Assembly: GCF_002895925.1 (NCBI RefSeq)
Contig: NZ_NWUO01000011.1
Span: 1-64,000 of the forward strand
Reading direction: 5' to 3'
Length of the DNA: 64,000 nt
DNA from: Mixta theicola
GTDB lineage: Bacteria > Pseudomonadota > Gammaproteobacteria > Enterobacterales > Enterobacteriaceae
Shown here: piece by piece, positions 29,325 through 39,098 of the stretch
Numbering within the stretch: the stretch's first letter is position 1
Layout: every line of letters starts with the position of its first letter
Notes under the pieces: generated by a model
Databases searched by the model: none
The model's input: only the letters and a program-made list of their open reading frames with translations
What the model was told of the DNA's origin: nothing
Made by a program: the position numbers and the translations under genes

Positions 29325-30245
29325 TCAACCGCCGTTGCGATGTTCCTGATAGATTTGCGCCACTTTTTTAAACCAGGCGCTGAGATAATCAATACACACC
29401 TGTACCTTTAGCGGCAGCTTATCTTTCTGCGTATAAAGGGCATATACCGGTCGCGGATCTGACTGATAGCGGCTAAACAGGATCTCTACCTCGCCCGCCT
29501 TAATCTCTTCAATTACCCACATCAGCGGAACATAAGCGATACCGCAGCCTGCCTTCAGCCAGCGGATCAGCGTCTGTGAATCATTGGTGACAAAGCGCCC
29601 CTGTGGCGAAAGGTGCGTGCTAATCCCTTCCGGCGCGATAAGTTCGAAATCGCTGTCCGGCCTTACGCTATATTCCAGCCACGAAAAATTGGCAATATCG
29701 GCAGGCTTATCGGGCGTACCGTGCTGCTCAAGATAGTGCTTCGCGGCGCAAACCACCATCGGCATTGAGCCCAGCCGCCGGGAAAACAGGCTGGAATCCT
29801 GTAACGCGCCGACCCGAATAACCACGTCCAGCCCGTCGGCAATTAGATCGGGAGCCGGAATGCCGGTCACCAGATTTACCGTCAGGCCGGGATATTCCTG
29901 CAGCATTTCCGCCGTCATACTGGCCAGGACGTTTTGCGCCATAGTCGATGAGCTGCCAATGCGCAGCGTGCCAATCGGCGAGTTATTAAACGCATAGAGC
30001 TGTTCATGAACCTGATGCACTTCCGTCAGCATCCGGCGACAGCCCTGATAATAGATGCGGCCCGCCTCGGTAAGTCCAATGCTGCGGGTGCTGCGATTCA
30101 GCAATTTAACCTGCAGCCCATCCTCCAGCCTGGAGACAATTTGGCTTATTGAAGAGACGCTCATCTGTAGCTGACGCGCAGCGGCAGTAAATGACCCTAA
30201 TTCAACCACTTTGGCAAAAACTGACATACCCTTAAGTCGTTCCAT
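29325..30245 (-). CDS. aaeR: LysR-type regulator AaeR
   Basis: A LysR-family transcription factor that activates the divergent aaeXAB efflux operon in response to aromatic carboxylic acids. It has 306 residues, close to E. coli AaeR (309). The N-terminal winged helix-turn-helix is at about 15-60 (VELGSFTAAARQLQMSVSSISQIVSRLE), followed by the linker helix and the effector domain. An A/T-rich CRP-like palindrome lies 16-37 bp upstream of its start codon. Confidence 0.95.
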   Translation of the reverse strand: MERLKGMSVFAKVVELGSFTAAARQLQMSVSSISQIVSRLEDGLQVKLLNRSTRSIGLTEAGRIYYQGCRRMLTEVHQVHEQLYAFNNSPIGTLRIGSSSTMAQNVLASMTAEMLQEYPGLTVNLVTGIPAPDLIADGLDVVIRVGALQDSSLFSRRLGSMPMVVCAAKHYLEQHGTPDKPADIANFSWLEYSVRPDSDFELIAPEGISTHLSPQGRFVTNDSQTLIRWLKAGCGIAYVPLMWVIEEIKAGEVEILFSRYQSDPRPVYALYTQKDKLPLKVQVCIDYLSAWFKKVAQIYQEHRNGG

Positions 30246-30260
30246 TATTCACTCTGGCTT

Positions 30261-30282
30261 AAAAGTGATTTAGATCACATTA
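30261..30282. promoter_or_regulatory. CRP/FNR-like palindrome in the aaeR-aaeX intergenic region
   Basis: The core AGTGATTTAGATCACA (30264-30279) is a near-perfect palindrome close to the CRP consensus half-sites TGTGA and TCACA, spaced by six bases. It lies just upstream of aaeR (16-37 bp) and about 235 bp before aaeX, so it more likely controls aaeR. It could also be read as an FNR-type site, but it lacks the TTGAT half. Confidence 0.55.
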
Positions 30283-30515
30283 TGTAGATTACTTATAGTC
30301 AGGCGCGTTACTATACGACGCCGGGTTGCCGTCTGGTGACTCACCTTTTGTGCCAGGGCACTAACTACACGCTATGCTTTAGGTGCTGATATTCGTCTGA
30401 CAGTGTACCTGTCGTCCGATCATCATCAACCCGTAATATGAAACTTCCTGTATTCGCAGGCCGTTTCGTACTGGCATAACGGTAAGACCCGGTTACGTAT
30501 CAATAAGGATAAAAG

Positions 30516-30719
30516 ATGAGTGTGTTACCGGTTATCGTCATATTTGGGCTCTCTTTCCCGCCCATATTTTTTGAAATCATTGTCTCGCTCTTGCTGTTCT
30601 GGCTGGTACGCCGCGTACTGCTGCCGGTCGGCCTGTATGATTTTGTCTGGCATCCGGCGCTATTTAATACCGCACTCTACTGCTGCCTATTTTATTTAGT
30701 ATCCCGTCTGTTCGTCTGA
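30516..30719 (+). CDS. aaeX: Small membrane protein AaeX
   Basis: A 67-residue inner-membrane protein (DUF1656) with two hydrophobic segments ([24 protein letters not shown] and [16 protein letters not shown], each quoted only in part of the gene). It is the first gene of the aaeXAB operon for aromatic carboxylic acid efflux. Its exact role is unknown. AAGGA precedes the ATG. About 270 bp separate it from aaeR, where the LysR-type operator should be. Confidence 0.93.
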   Translation: MSVLPVIVIFGLSFPPIFFEIIVSLLLFWLVRRVLLPVGLYDFVWHPALFNTALYCCLFYLVSRLFV

Positions 30720-30727
30720 GGTTTTAA

Positions 30728-31660
30728 GTGAAAGCTCTAATAAGAAAAATTGCGCGCTATGCCATTACCCTGATTCTGGTTGTTATCGCCGTGGTGGTTA
30801 TTTTCCGTGCCTGGGCTTTTTATACCGAATCGCCCTGGACACGAGACGCTAAATTTACCGCTGACGTGGTCGCTATCGCGCCTGACGTTACCGGTCTGAT
30901 TACCGACGTGCGCGTGCATGATAACCAGCTGGTGAAGAAGGGCGATGTGCTGTTTACCATCGACCAGCCGCGTTTTGAGAAAGCGCTCGCGGAAGCGGAG
31001 GCGGATGTACAGTATTACCAGGCGCTGGTTAACGAGAAACGTCGCGAAGCGGCCCGGCGTAATCAGCTGGGCGTGGTCGCCATGTCGCGTGAAGCGATCG
31101 AACAATCCAATAACGATCTGCAAACCGCCGAACATCAGATGGCGAAGTCGCAGGCCTCGCGCGATCTGGCGAAGCTGGATCTGGAGCGGACGGTAATCCG
31201 CGCGCCGGCAAATGGCTGGGTCACCAACCTCAACGTTTTTACCGGTGAGTTTATTACGCGCGGCACCACGTCGGTGGCGCTGGTAAAACAGAACTCTTAC
31301 TACGTGATAGCCTATATGGAAGAGACCAAGCTGGAAGGCATTCGCCCCGGCTACCGTGCAGAGATCACGCCGCTGGGCAGCGATCGCGTACTGCGCGGTA
31401 CGGTTGATTCGGTAGCCGCTGGCGTGACCAACAGCAGCAGCAGCGTCGATAGCAAAGGAATGGCAACCATCGATTCTAATCTGGAATGGGTGCGTCTGGC
31501 GCAGCGCGTACCGGTCAAGATCCGGCTCGATCGGCAACCGGGTAACCTTTATCCGGCGGGCACAACCGCCACTATCGTGGTAACCGGTGAGAAAGATCGT
31601 GAGCAGAAACCAGAATCACCGCTGACCCGGCTGCTGCATCGCCTGCGTGAGTTCGGTTAA
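30728..31660 (+). CDS. aaeA: Aromatic acid efflux membrane fusion protein AaeA
   Basis: The periplasmic adaptor (HlyD/EmrA family) of the AaeAB pump, which exports p-hydroxybenzoate and related acids. It has 310 residues with one N-terminal transmembrane helix (about 11-30), a lipoyl-like half-motif ([24 protein letters not shown]), a coiled-coil hairpin (about 80-150) and a second lipoyl half ([18 protein letters not shown]). The start is a GTG at 30728. It lies 8 bp after aaeX and 11 bp before aaeB. Confidence 0.95.
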   Translation: MKALIRKIARYAITLILVVIAVVVIFRAWAFYTESPWTRDAKFTADVVAIAPDVTGLITDVRVHDNQLVKKGDVLFTIDQPRFEKALAEAEADVQYYQALVNEKRREAARRNQLGVVAMSREAIEQSNNDLQTAEHQMAKSQASRDLAKLDLERTVIRAPANGWVTNLNVFTGEFITRGTTSVALVKQNSYYVIAYMEETKLEGIRPGYRAEITPLGSDRVLRGTVDSVAAGVTNSSSSVDSKGMATIDSNLEWVRLAQRVPVKIRLDRQPGNLYPAGTTATIVVTGEKDREQKPESPLTRLLHRLREFG

Positions 31661-31671
31661 GCGAGGGCGTG

Positions 31672-33636
31672 ATGCAACTCGAACGGTTACGCTTTCCGGT
31701 TAAGCTGACTTGCGCCATCCTTATCGCGCTGCTAATTGGCTTTCACTTTAATCTGGAAACGCCGCGCTGGGCGGTGATGACCGCCGGCATTGTCGCCGGC
31801 GGCACCGCCTTTGCTGCGGGTGGCGATCCTTACTCCGGCGCGCTGCGCCATCGCGGCATGCTGCGTATTATCGGCACCTTTCTGGGCTGCCTGGCGGCGT
31901 TGGTGATTATGATCGTCGCCATCCGCGCGCCGGTGGTCATGATGCTGCTCTGCTGTATCTGGGCGGGATTCTGCGTCTGGCTTTCCTCTTTAATTCGGGT
32001 TGAAAACTCCTATGCGCTGGGGCTGGCGGGCTATACCGCGCTGATTATCGTGGTCAGCGTTGATTTATCCGCCGGCACGCCGATGCTGGCACCGCAGTTT
32101 GCGGTAGAACGCTGCAGTGAGATTATTATTGGTATCATCTCGGCGATTTTGGCGGATATGATCTTCTCGCCGCGATCGATCAAGAAGGTGATTGATAAAG
32201 AGATCGAAACGCTGCTGCTGGAGCAGTATCGCCTGCTGCAGATCTGCGTAGCCCACGGCGATAAAGAAGAGGTGGATAAGGCGTGGGGCAACCTGGTGCG
32301 TCGTACCACCACGCTTAACGGTATGCGCAGCCAGCTGAATATGGAATCATCACGCTGGCGGCGGGCAAATCGTCGTCTGAAAGGAATGCATACGCTTTCG
32401 TTAACCTTGATTACCCAGGCGGCGGAAACCTTTCTGATCCAAAACACCCGTCCGGAATATATCCCGCCGCAGTATCGCGTTCTGCTGGAAAAAGAGGCCG
32501 ATAACCTTAGCGATCTGCACAAACATCTGAAAAATTTACGGCGCGTGATAAGCACATCCGGCAGTAAAAGTACGCCAATTACGCTGGTGAGCTGGGTAGG
32601 AGCCGCGACGCAGTATCTGATGCTGTTAAAAGGCGTGCAAACCAACACCCGCATTAATCAGCAGGAAGAAGCCCTGCTGAGTAAAGAGGTGGAAGTGGTG
32701 CGCGCACGCTCGGCGGAAACCCATCATGCGATGATTAACGGCATCCGCACTTTCGTTGCTACGGCGCTGGGTACGCTGTTCTGGCTGTATAGCGGCTGGA
32801 CTTCCGGCAGTGGCTGTATGCTGATGCTGGCGGTCATTACCGCGCTGGCGATGCGTGCGCCAAATCCGCTGATGATGGCGAAAGACTTTCTTTACGGCAT
32901 GACGGTCGCGATACCGTTGGGCGCGCTCTACTTTATGGTGATTATGCCCTCTACGCAGCAGAGTATGCTGCTGCTGTGTATCGCCATCGGCGCGCTGGCG
33001 TTTGTCGCCGGTATCTTTATTCAGCGTCGGCAGATAGGCACGCTCGGGGCGTTTGTCGGCACGCTTAATATCCTGGTGCTGGATAACCCGATGTCATTCT
33101 CGGTGAATGCGTTTCTTGATAGCGCGCTGGGCCAGGTTATCGGCTGTTTCGTGGCGCTGATGGTGATCCTGCTTATCCGCGATAAATCACGCGCGCGCAC
33201 CGGACGTACCCTGCTGAATCGCTTTATGTATGCGGCGGTATCGGCCCTGACCACCAATCAGGCGCGACGTAAAGAGAATCATCTGCCCGCGCTTTATCAG
33301 CAGCTGTTTTTACTGTTGAACCTGTTTCCCGGCGATATTAATAAATACCGGCTGGCGCTGACCCTGATTATCGGACATCAGCGGTTGCGTAATGCGGAGA
33401 TCCCGGTGAACGCCGATCTTTCCGCGTTTCATAAGCAGCTACGCTATACCGCCGACCGGGTAATCGCTTCGCGTAGCGATGACAAGCGACGTTACTACTA
33501 TCAAAAGCTGCTGCGCGAGTTTGATTCCTATCAGGAAAAGCTCCGGCAGTATCAGGCGCCGCTAAGCGTTACCGAGCCGGTACAGCGTCTGGCCGATATG
33601 CTGAAAAAATATCAGAATACCCTGATCAATATTTGA
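31672..33636 (+). CDS. aaeB: Aromatic acid efflux pump subunit AaeB
   Basis: The inner-membrane pump subunit (FUSC/PET family) that works with AaeA. It has 654 residues: two clusters of hydrophobic helices (about 10-160 and 360-500), each followed by a cytoplasmic domain. Family blocks include [35 protein letters not shown] and [23 protein letters not shown] at 31669 is directly upstream in frame; the ATG at 31672 is preferred. It ends in a strong terminator. Confidence 0.95.
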   Translation: MQLERLRFPVKLTCAILIALLIGFHFNLETPRWAVMTAGIVAGGTAFAAGGDPYSGALRHRGMLRIIGTFLGCLAALVIMIVAIRAPVVMMLLCCIWAGFCVWLSSLIRVENSYALGLAGYTALIIVVSVDLSAGTPMLAPQFAVERCSEIIIGIISAILADMIFSPRSIKKVIDKEIETLLLEQYRLLQICVAHGDKEEVDKAWGNLVRRTTTLNGMRSQLNMESSRWRRANRRLKGMHTLSLTLITQAAETFLIQNTRPEYIPPQYRVLLEKEADNLSDLHKHLKNLRRVISTSGSKSTPITLVSWVGAATQYLMLLKGVQTNTRINQQEEALLSKEVEVVRARSAETHHAMINGIRTFVATALGTLFWLYSGWTSGSGCMLMLAVITALAMRAPNPLMMAKDFLYGMTVAIPLGALYFMVIMPSTQQSMLLLCIAIGALAFVAGIFIQRRQIGTLGAFVGTLNILVLDNPMSFSVNAFLDSALGQVIGCFVALMVILLIRDKSRARTGRTLLNRFMYAAVSALTTNQARRKENHLPALYQQLFLLLNLFPGDINKYRLALTLIIGHQRLRNAEIPVNADLSAFHKQLRYTADRVIASRSDDKRRYYYQKLLREFDSYQEKLRQYQAPLSVTEPVQRLADMLKKYQNTLINI

Positions 33637-33643
33637 TCCTGCC

Positions 33644-33672
33644 GCCGGTGCTCCTCTGGCACCGGCCTTTTC
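33644..33672 (+). terminator. Terminator of aaeXAB
   Basis: An eight-base-pair stem (GCCGGTGC with GCACCGGC, seven-base loop) is followed by CTTTTC, 7 bp after the aaeB stop. Confidence 0.85.
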
Positions 33673-33768
33673 ACCTGTTTTCCCCGTTTTCCTGCTGCGC
33701 TGAAACCGAAGGCCCAGGCTTTGCCAACTATACTTGGCACAACAGGATGACAAAAACAGGAGCGTAAA

Positions 33769-35220
33769 ATGACCCATTCCCTGCAAGATCATGAGCTATT
33801 CCAGACGGGCTGTCTGATTAACGGCCAGTGGCAAACCCTGAGCGAAACCTTTGATGTGCTTAATCCGGCTACCGGAGAAGTCATTGCCCGCGTTGCTAAA
33901 GGCGGTAAGCGCGAGACGGAGCAGGCTATTGCGGCGGCCGAGCGGGCTTTTCCCGCCTGGCGGGCCCTGACGGCGAAACAGCGGTCAGAGATCCTTTATC
34001 GCTGGTATCAGCTGATGATTGAAAATAAAAGCTGGCTGGGGCGGCTGATGACGGCTGAACAGGGCAAACCGCTGAAAGAGGCGGAAGGCGAAGTGGAGTA
34101 TGCCGCCAGCTTTATTCAGTGGTTTGCCGAGCAGGCCAAGCGCGTTAATGGCGAAATTATTCCGCCAGCCAAAAGCGGCGCGCGCATTCTGGCAACCCGT
34201 GAACCCATTGGCGTGGTAGCCGCGATTACGCCGTGGAATTTTCCGATGGCGATGCTGACGCGTAAGCTTGGGCCCGCGCTGGCCGCCGGCTGTACCGGCA
34301 TTATCAAACCGGCCAACAACACGCCGCTTTCCGCCTTTGCGCTGCTGGCGCTGGCGCAAAAAGCGGGCGTGCCCGATGGGGTGCTGAATGGCGTTGCCGG
34401 CGATACCCACGCCATCAGCGACGCCATTATGGCCAGCGGCGCAGTGCGCAAAATCTCTTTTACCGGCTCAACCGCCGTGGGCAAAACGCTGATGCGTAAC
34501 GCTGCGGAAACGATGAAAAAAATCTCTATGGAATTAGGCGGCAACGCTCCTTATATCGTGTTTGAGGATGCGGATATTGATGCTGCGGTTAAAGGGGCGA
34601 TAGCAAATAAATTCCGTAATGCCGGGCAGGTTTGCGTCAGCGTAAATCGCTTTTTTATTCACGATGCGGTTTACGATCGTTTCGTTAATCAGCTGGCGAC
34701 AGAGGTCAACAAGCTGAAGGTTGGCAACGGCATGGATGAGGGCGTCGTGGTTGGTCCGTTAATCAATCACGCGGCGGTAGAAAAAGTTGAGGAACATGTA
34801 AAGGATGCGCAGGCGAAGGGCGGCCGTATCGTGACCGGCGGCGCACGACATGCGCTGGGCGGCAACTTTTGGCAGCCAACGGTGATCGCCGATGCCAGTG
34901 AAGAGATGAAGTTGGCCCGCGAGGAGACCTTCGGCCCGGTTGCGGCCTGTTTTCGTTTTACCCATGAGGATGAGGTTATCCGCCGGGCGAATGCCACGGA
35001 GTATGGTCTGGCGGCCTACTTTTATACGCAAAACCTGCAGCGGGTATTTCGGGTCTCCTCGGCGCTGGAAAGCGGCATGATTGGCATCAATGAGTGTGCG
35101 GTATCAACCGAACTGGCACCTTTCGGCGGCGTAAAAGAGTCCGGGCTGGGACGTGAAGGCTCGGTACTGGGTATGGAAGAGTATCTGGAAGTAAAAGCCC
35201 TGCATATTGGTGGCCTGTAA
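33769..35220 (+). CDS. NAD(P)-dependent succinate-semialdehyde dehydrogenase-like aldehyde dehydrogenase
   Basis: An aldehyde dehydrogenase, 483 residues, the length of GabD. Catalytic residues are N157 (PWNFP), E255 (MELGGNAP) and C289 (NAGQVCVSVNR). It resembles GabD over its whole length, but the second cysteine that gives GabD a redox switch is Ser291 here. The stretch that reads KPASQTP in E. coli GabD, where Lys and Ser contact the NADP 2'-phosphate, reads KPANNTP here, so cofactor preference may differ. An AGGAG lies before the ATG. It is a stand-alone gene between aaeB and yhcO, where E. coli has none. Substrate is not certain: succinate semialdehyde, glutarate semialdehyde or another short aldehyde. 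Confidence 0.82.
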   Translation: MTHSLQDHELFQTGCLINGQWQTLSETFDVLNPATGEVIARVAKGGKRETEQAIAAAERAFPAWRALTAKQRSEILYRWYQLMIENKSWLGRLMTAEQGKPLKEAEGEVEYAASFIQWFAEQAKRVNGEIIPPAKSGARILATREPIGVVAAITPWNFPMAMLTRKLGPALAAGCTGIIKPANNTPLSAFALLALAQKAGVPDGVLNGVAGDTHAISDAIMASGAVRKISFTGSTAVGKTLMRNAAETMKKISMELGGNAPYIVFEDADIDAAVKGAIANKFRNAGQVCVSVNRFFIHDAVYDRFVNQLATEVNKLKVGNGMDEGVVVGPLINHAAVEKVEEHVKDAQAKGGRIVTGGARHALGGNFWQPTVIADASEEMKLAREETFGPVAACFRFTHEDEVIRRANATEYGLAAYFYTQNLQRVFRVSSALESGMIGINECAVSTELAPFGGVKESGLGREGSVLGMEEYLEVKALHIGGL

Positions 35221-35268
35221 GCAGATTGGGCGCGCAGGCGCCCAATTGCGTATTAAGGAGCAGCCGGC

Positions 35269-35553
35269 ATGAAGAAAGAGAGTTTTGATTTTAATGAGAT
35301 CGTCGATCAGGCGCACTTTTATCGCCAGTTCAGCGAGCGCTTTGCGCTTAGCGATCGGTTAATTGTCGACCTGGATTCATTATGGGATGCCGTGACGGAA
35401 TCCCGGCTGCCGTTACCGGTAGAAATTGAGTTTATTCATTTAGGCGCCGGGCAAAAACGCCGCTATGGCGCGCTGATTTTGCTGTTTGAGGAGGCAGAAG
35501 AAGAGCTGGAAGGAAAGTTCCGCTTTAATGTTCGTCAGGCGAAAAGCCAATAA
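35269..35553 (+). CDS. yhcO: Barstar-family protein YhcO
   Basis: A 94-residue acidic protein of the barstar (RNase inhibitor) fold family, close to E. coli YhcO. The conserved pattern is [23 protein letters not shown], then EIEFIHLG and [21 protein letters not shown]. No barnase-like RNase gene is nearby, so its partner, if any, is unknown. Its stop overlaps the terminator of the convergent yhcN-family gene. It may be an orphan inhibitor or have another role. Confidence 0.93.
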   Translation: MKKESFDFNEIVDQAHFYRQFSERFALSDRLIVDLDSLWDAVTESRLPLPVEIEFIHLGAGQKRRYGALILLFEEAEEELEGKFRFNVRQAKSQ

Positions 35554-35576
35554 AAAAGGCCCCAAACGACAGGGCC
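35552..35576 (-). terminator. Terminator of the yhcN-like gene cluster
   Basis: On the minus strand a five-base-pair GC stem (GGCCC with GGGCC; 35558-35562 and 35572-35576) is followed by six T residues. It overlaps the yhcO stop codon, so the two convergent genes share it. Confidence 0.75.
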
Positions 35577-35605
35577 AAAGGGTTCGTCAGGTAGCTGACG
35601 AGGAA

Positions 35606-35869
35606 TTACTTATAGAGTTCTGCCGTGACATGCCAGCTATTGCCGCTGCGTGCTTCGATAATGCGATAAGCATGAGCGCCCTGTGCATCGGCTTTTTCAG
35701 CGAGTCGTGCCTGCTGATCCATTGGCGACCCGCCAGCACCGCTCACGGTGATAATCCCCGTAGACTGCAAATTTTGCGCCTGCTGCTGGCTAACCTGTTC
35801 AGCAGCACAAGCGCCAAAGGTTACCAGCGTCAGCAGGCCAAGAGCATTAATCGCCGTTTTGATTGTCAT
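35606..35869 (-). CDS. YhcN/BhsA-family stress protein (DUF1471), copy 1
   Basis: A small secreted protein of 87 residues. It has a signal peptide (MTIKTAINALGLLTLVTFGACA, cleavage before AEQ) and the DUF1471 body ending YRIIEARSGNSWHVTAELYK. Members such as YhcN and BhsA respond to acid, peroxide or copper and affect biofilm; molecular functions are unclear. This copy has a cysteine in the signal region. It is the distal member of three tandem genes and is most like copy 3 at the C-terminus. Confidence 0.9.
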   Translation of the reverse strand: MTIKTAINALGLLTLVTFGACAAEQVSQQQAQNLQSTGIITVSGAGGSPMDQQARLAEKADAQGAHAYRIIEARSGNSWHVTAELYK

Positions 35870-35957
35870 TGTTCATCTCTTCGTGTGATCAACAACCTAC
35901 GGTTACCACATCAGGCCCCGGTCATCGATGCCACGCTCAGGCCTTCAGGCCCGCTAA

Positions 35958-36227
35958 TTATTGATAAATTACAGCGGTAGCGTGGTAGTTACCGTTGGTA
36001 TAAGCCTCAACAACGCGGTAGGCCGAAGCGCCTTCTTTATCCGCTTTCTGAGCCAGATGCTGGCGAATAGTGGTGGGGCTGGCATCAATACCGCTAACGG
36101 AAATGGTGCCGATCGGCTGTAGGTTTTGGCTGGCAGCCTCTTGTTGCGTTACCAGATCGGCTGCGGCTGCGCCGAATGAAAGTACGGAAGCCAGACCTAA
36201 AGCAGCAAAGGTAAATGTGGTTTTCAT
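35958..36227 (-). CDS. YhcN/BhsA-family stress protein (DUF1471), copy 2
   Basis: An 89-residue secreted protein with a signal peptide (MKTTFTFAALGLASVLSFGAAA, cleavage before ADL). The mature body is DUF1471: NLQPIGTISVSGIDASPTTI, then AYRVVEAYTNGNYHATAVIYQ. It is more diverged from copies 1 and 3 than they are from each other. AGGAGT lies before the ATG. An inverted repeat (GGCAGCC and GGCTGCC) lies about 25-65 bp upstream. Confidence 0.9.
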   Translation of the reverse strand: MKTTFTFAALGLASVLSFGAAAADLVTQQEAASQNLQPIGTISVSGIDASPTTIRQHLAQKADKEGASAYRVVEAYTNGNYHATAVIYQ

Positions 36228-36347
36228 TTTTTACTCCTGAATATCGATGTTACGGCAGCCGGGATGGCTTGATAGCGATTGTTTTTTCTGAGGCTGCCTG
36301 AGTCGTAGATGCGTTAAACCGTTATGCAACCGACGGTTGCGTTTCGC

Positions 36348-36611
36348 TTATTTATACAGCTCAGCAGTCACGTGATAGTTGTCATTGTTACGCGCTTCGA
36401 TAATGCGATACGCGCTGGCGCCCTGACGTTCGGCTTTTGCCTGCAGCGCCTGATGAATATCCATCGGCGTGCCCGCTACGCCACTAACGCTTACCGTCCC
36501 TACAGGCTGCAGATTTTGCGCTTGATCGGCGTTAATGGATTCTGCTGCGAAAGCGCCGAATGACAGGGTAGAAAGAAGCCCTACGGTTGCGATGGTAGTT
36601 TTAATGTTCAT
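36348..36611 (-). CDS. yhcN: YhcN/BhsA-family stress protein (DUF1471), copy 3
   Basis: An 87-residue secreted protein with a signal peptide (MNIKTTIATVGLLSTLSFGAFA, cleavage before AES). The body is NLQPVGTVSVSGVAGTPMD and AYRIIEARNNDNYHVTAELYK. It is the most likely positional equivalent of E. coli yhcN, being next to argR. The upstream region holds a CTATACTT extended -10, typical of sigma-S promoters, and a CRP-like palindrome that overlaps the predicted start of transcription. Confidence 0.9.
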   Translation of the reverse strand: MNIKTTIATVGLLSTLSFGAFAAESINADQAQNLQPVGTVSVSGVAGTPMDIHQALQAKAERQGASAYRIIEARNNDNYHVTAELYK

Positions 36612-36648
36612 TGATCTGTTCCTCGTCTTCTGTTTTTGTCTTTATTTG

Positions 36649-36679
36649 CTCTGTGATTCGCATCACGAAAACAAGTATA
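36649..36679 (-). promoter_or_regulatory. Predicted sigma-S-type promoter overlapping a CRP-like site before yhcN copy 3
   Basis: On the minus strand CTATACTT, with TATACT at 36679-36674, matches the sigma-S-preferred extended -10. Just downstream is TGTGATTCGCATCACG (36652-36667), a CRP-like palindrome with nine of ten half-site bases. With transcription starting near 36667, a bound CRP would cover the start site and repress. No good -35 was found, which fits sigma-S. Confidence 0.5.
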
Positions 36680-36943
36680 GAACTAATAACGTCAGAAATT
36701 AATACTCTGCTAATAATGTTTTGTTGTGACGCTTTAGCCAATGACGCCCTTTTTATAACGTTAAGTTATAACAAGCGGTTATAATGTGTACGATGTGCGT
36801 TATTTTTTAGTAAAAACAAAGGGATGTGTCACTTTATCTATTTGTGCTTTGCCTGCTGGTTAAATCCACCAGTGAAAAAATAAAAGCAGTCATATGCACT
36901 ATGGTACAGCCATAAAAGCAGCATAATATGCGAAGGAGGCGCT
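36680..36943. other. AT-rich gene-free region before the small tryptophan-rich ORF
   Basis: About 260 bp without a protein gene. It has a short hairpin (CTGGT with ACCAG, 36856-36872) followed by an A-rich stretch, and several AT-rich dyads. No promoter for the small ORF could be assigned with confidence; weak -10-like elements (CATAAA, 36911-36916) are present. Confidence 0.4.
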
Positions 36944-36988
36944 ATGGCGGGCTACTGGGCGACGTGGCCTTATTCCATTTGGCGCTGA
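36944..36988 (+). CDS. Candidate 14-codon tryptophan-rich small ORF
   Basis: ATG at 36944 with a near-perfect ribosome binding site AAGGAGG (36933-36939) four bases before it. It encodes MAGYWATWPYSIWR and stops with TGA at 36986-36988. Three of 14 residues are Trp and two Tyr. The RNA can form competing hairpins: AGCGCC (36990-36995) can pair with GGCGCT at 36981-36986 or with GGCGCT at 36938-36943, which overlaps the ribosome binding site; ATAAGG (37004-37009) can pair with CCTTAT at 36994-36999 or at 36968-36973. No gene follows on the plus strand before the argR terminator, so this may be a small protein or dual-function RNA rather than a classic leader peptide. It was not recognised as any known family. 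Confidence 0.5.
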   Translation: MAGYWATWPYSIWR

Positions 36989-37083
36989 TAGCGCCTTATC
37001 GCAATAAGGAAATAAGAGTAGAAGGCGGCGGATCGGCAGCCCATTGGACAAGAAAAGTAATAGCGGCGAGTTAACGGTGGGGA

Positions 37084-37122
37084 AAGAAACGGGATCGTTA
37101 GCTCCGAATGCCAGCGATCCCG
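37084..37122 (-). terminator. argR terminator (possibly bidirectional)
   Basis: An eight-base-pair stem (CGGGATCG with CGATCCCG; 37090-37097 and 37115-37122). On the minus strand it is followed by TTTCTTT. On the plus strand the following bases (CTTTGCTT) are a weaker T tract, so it could also end a transcript of the small ORF. Confidence 0.78.
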
Positions 37123-37128
37123 CTTTGC

Positions 37129-37602
<474 letters not shown>

Positions 37603-37646
37603 CTACCGATAATATAAAAATGCTGTGAAGCCCGGCCAGCAGGCGA

Positions 37647-37681
37647 TACATTATTATGCATTTGGATGAATGTTTATGCAA
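37647..37681 (-). promoter_or_regulatory. argR promoter overlapping two ARG boxes
   Basis: On the minus strand TTGCAT (37681-37676), a 17-bp spacer and CATAAT (37658-37653) form a clear promoter. Two ARG-box-like cores coincide with it on the plus strand: TACATTATTATGCA (37647-37660) and TGAATGTTTATGCA (37667-37680), starting 20 bp apart. The consensus core is TGAAT-N4-ATTCA. A 2-bp gap between 18-bp boxes, rather than the usual 3, is what I recall for E. coli argR itself. This implies autoregulation. Confidence 0.75.
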
Positions 37682-38980
<1,299 letters not shown>

Positions 38981-38992
38981 AAAACGAATATT

Positions 38993-39020
38993 AAAAAGGG
39001 AGCCGCAGGGCTCCCTTTTT
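38993..39020 (+). terminator. mdh terminator
   Basis: A twelve-base-pair stem (AAAAAGGGAGCC with GGCTCCCTTTTT) with a four-base loop, 12 bp after the mdh stop, and T tracts on both strands. Confidence 0.93.
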
Positions 39021-39027
39021 TATTGTC

Positions 39028-39090
39028 AGGCAACCCGAAGCGCAGATTCGTTGCCTTGCTTTTAAAGGAAGCCGTAAGACTTCCTTTTTA
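39028..39090. terminator. Second hairpin pair between mdh and degS
   Basis: Two further stems lie between the convergent genes: AGGCAAC/GTTGCCT (39028-39034 and 39050-39056) and AAAGGAAG/CTTCCTTT (39064-39071 and 39080-39087). The second is followed by T residues on the plus strand, and its minus-strand version ends degS transcripts 12 bp after the stop. Confidence 0.65.
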
Positions 39091-39098
39091 CTTGCCAG

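Noticed and set aside
35486-35980. Plus-strand ORF of 164 codons across the first yhcN-like gene
   Set aside because: It overlaps yhcO's end and runs antisense to a secreted DUF1471 gene with a clear signal peptide; no support of its own.
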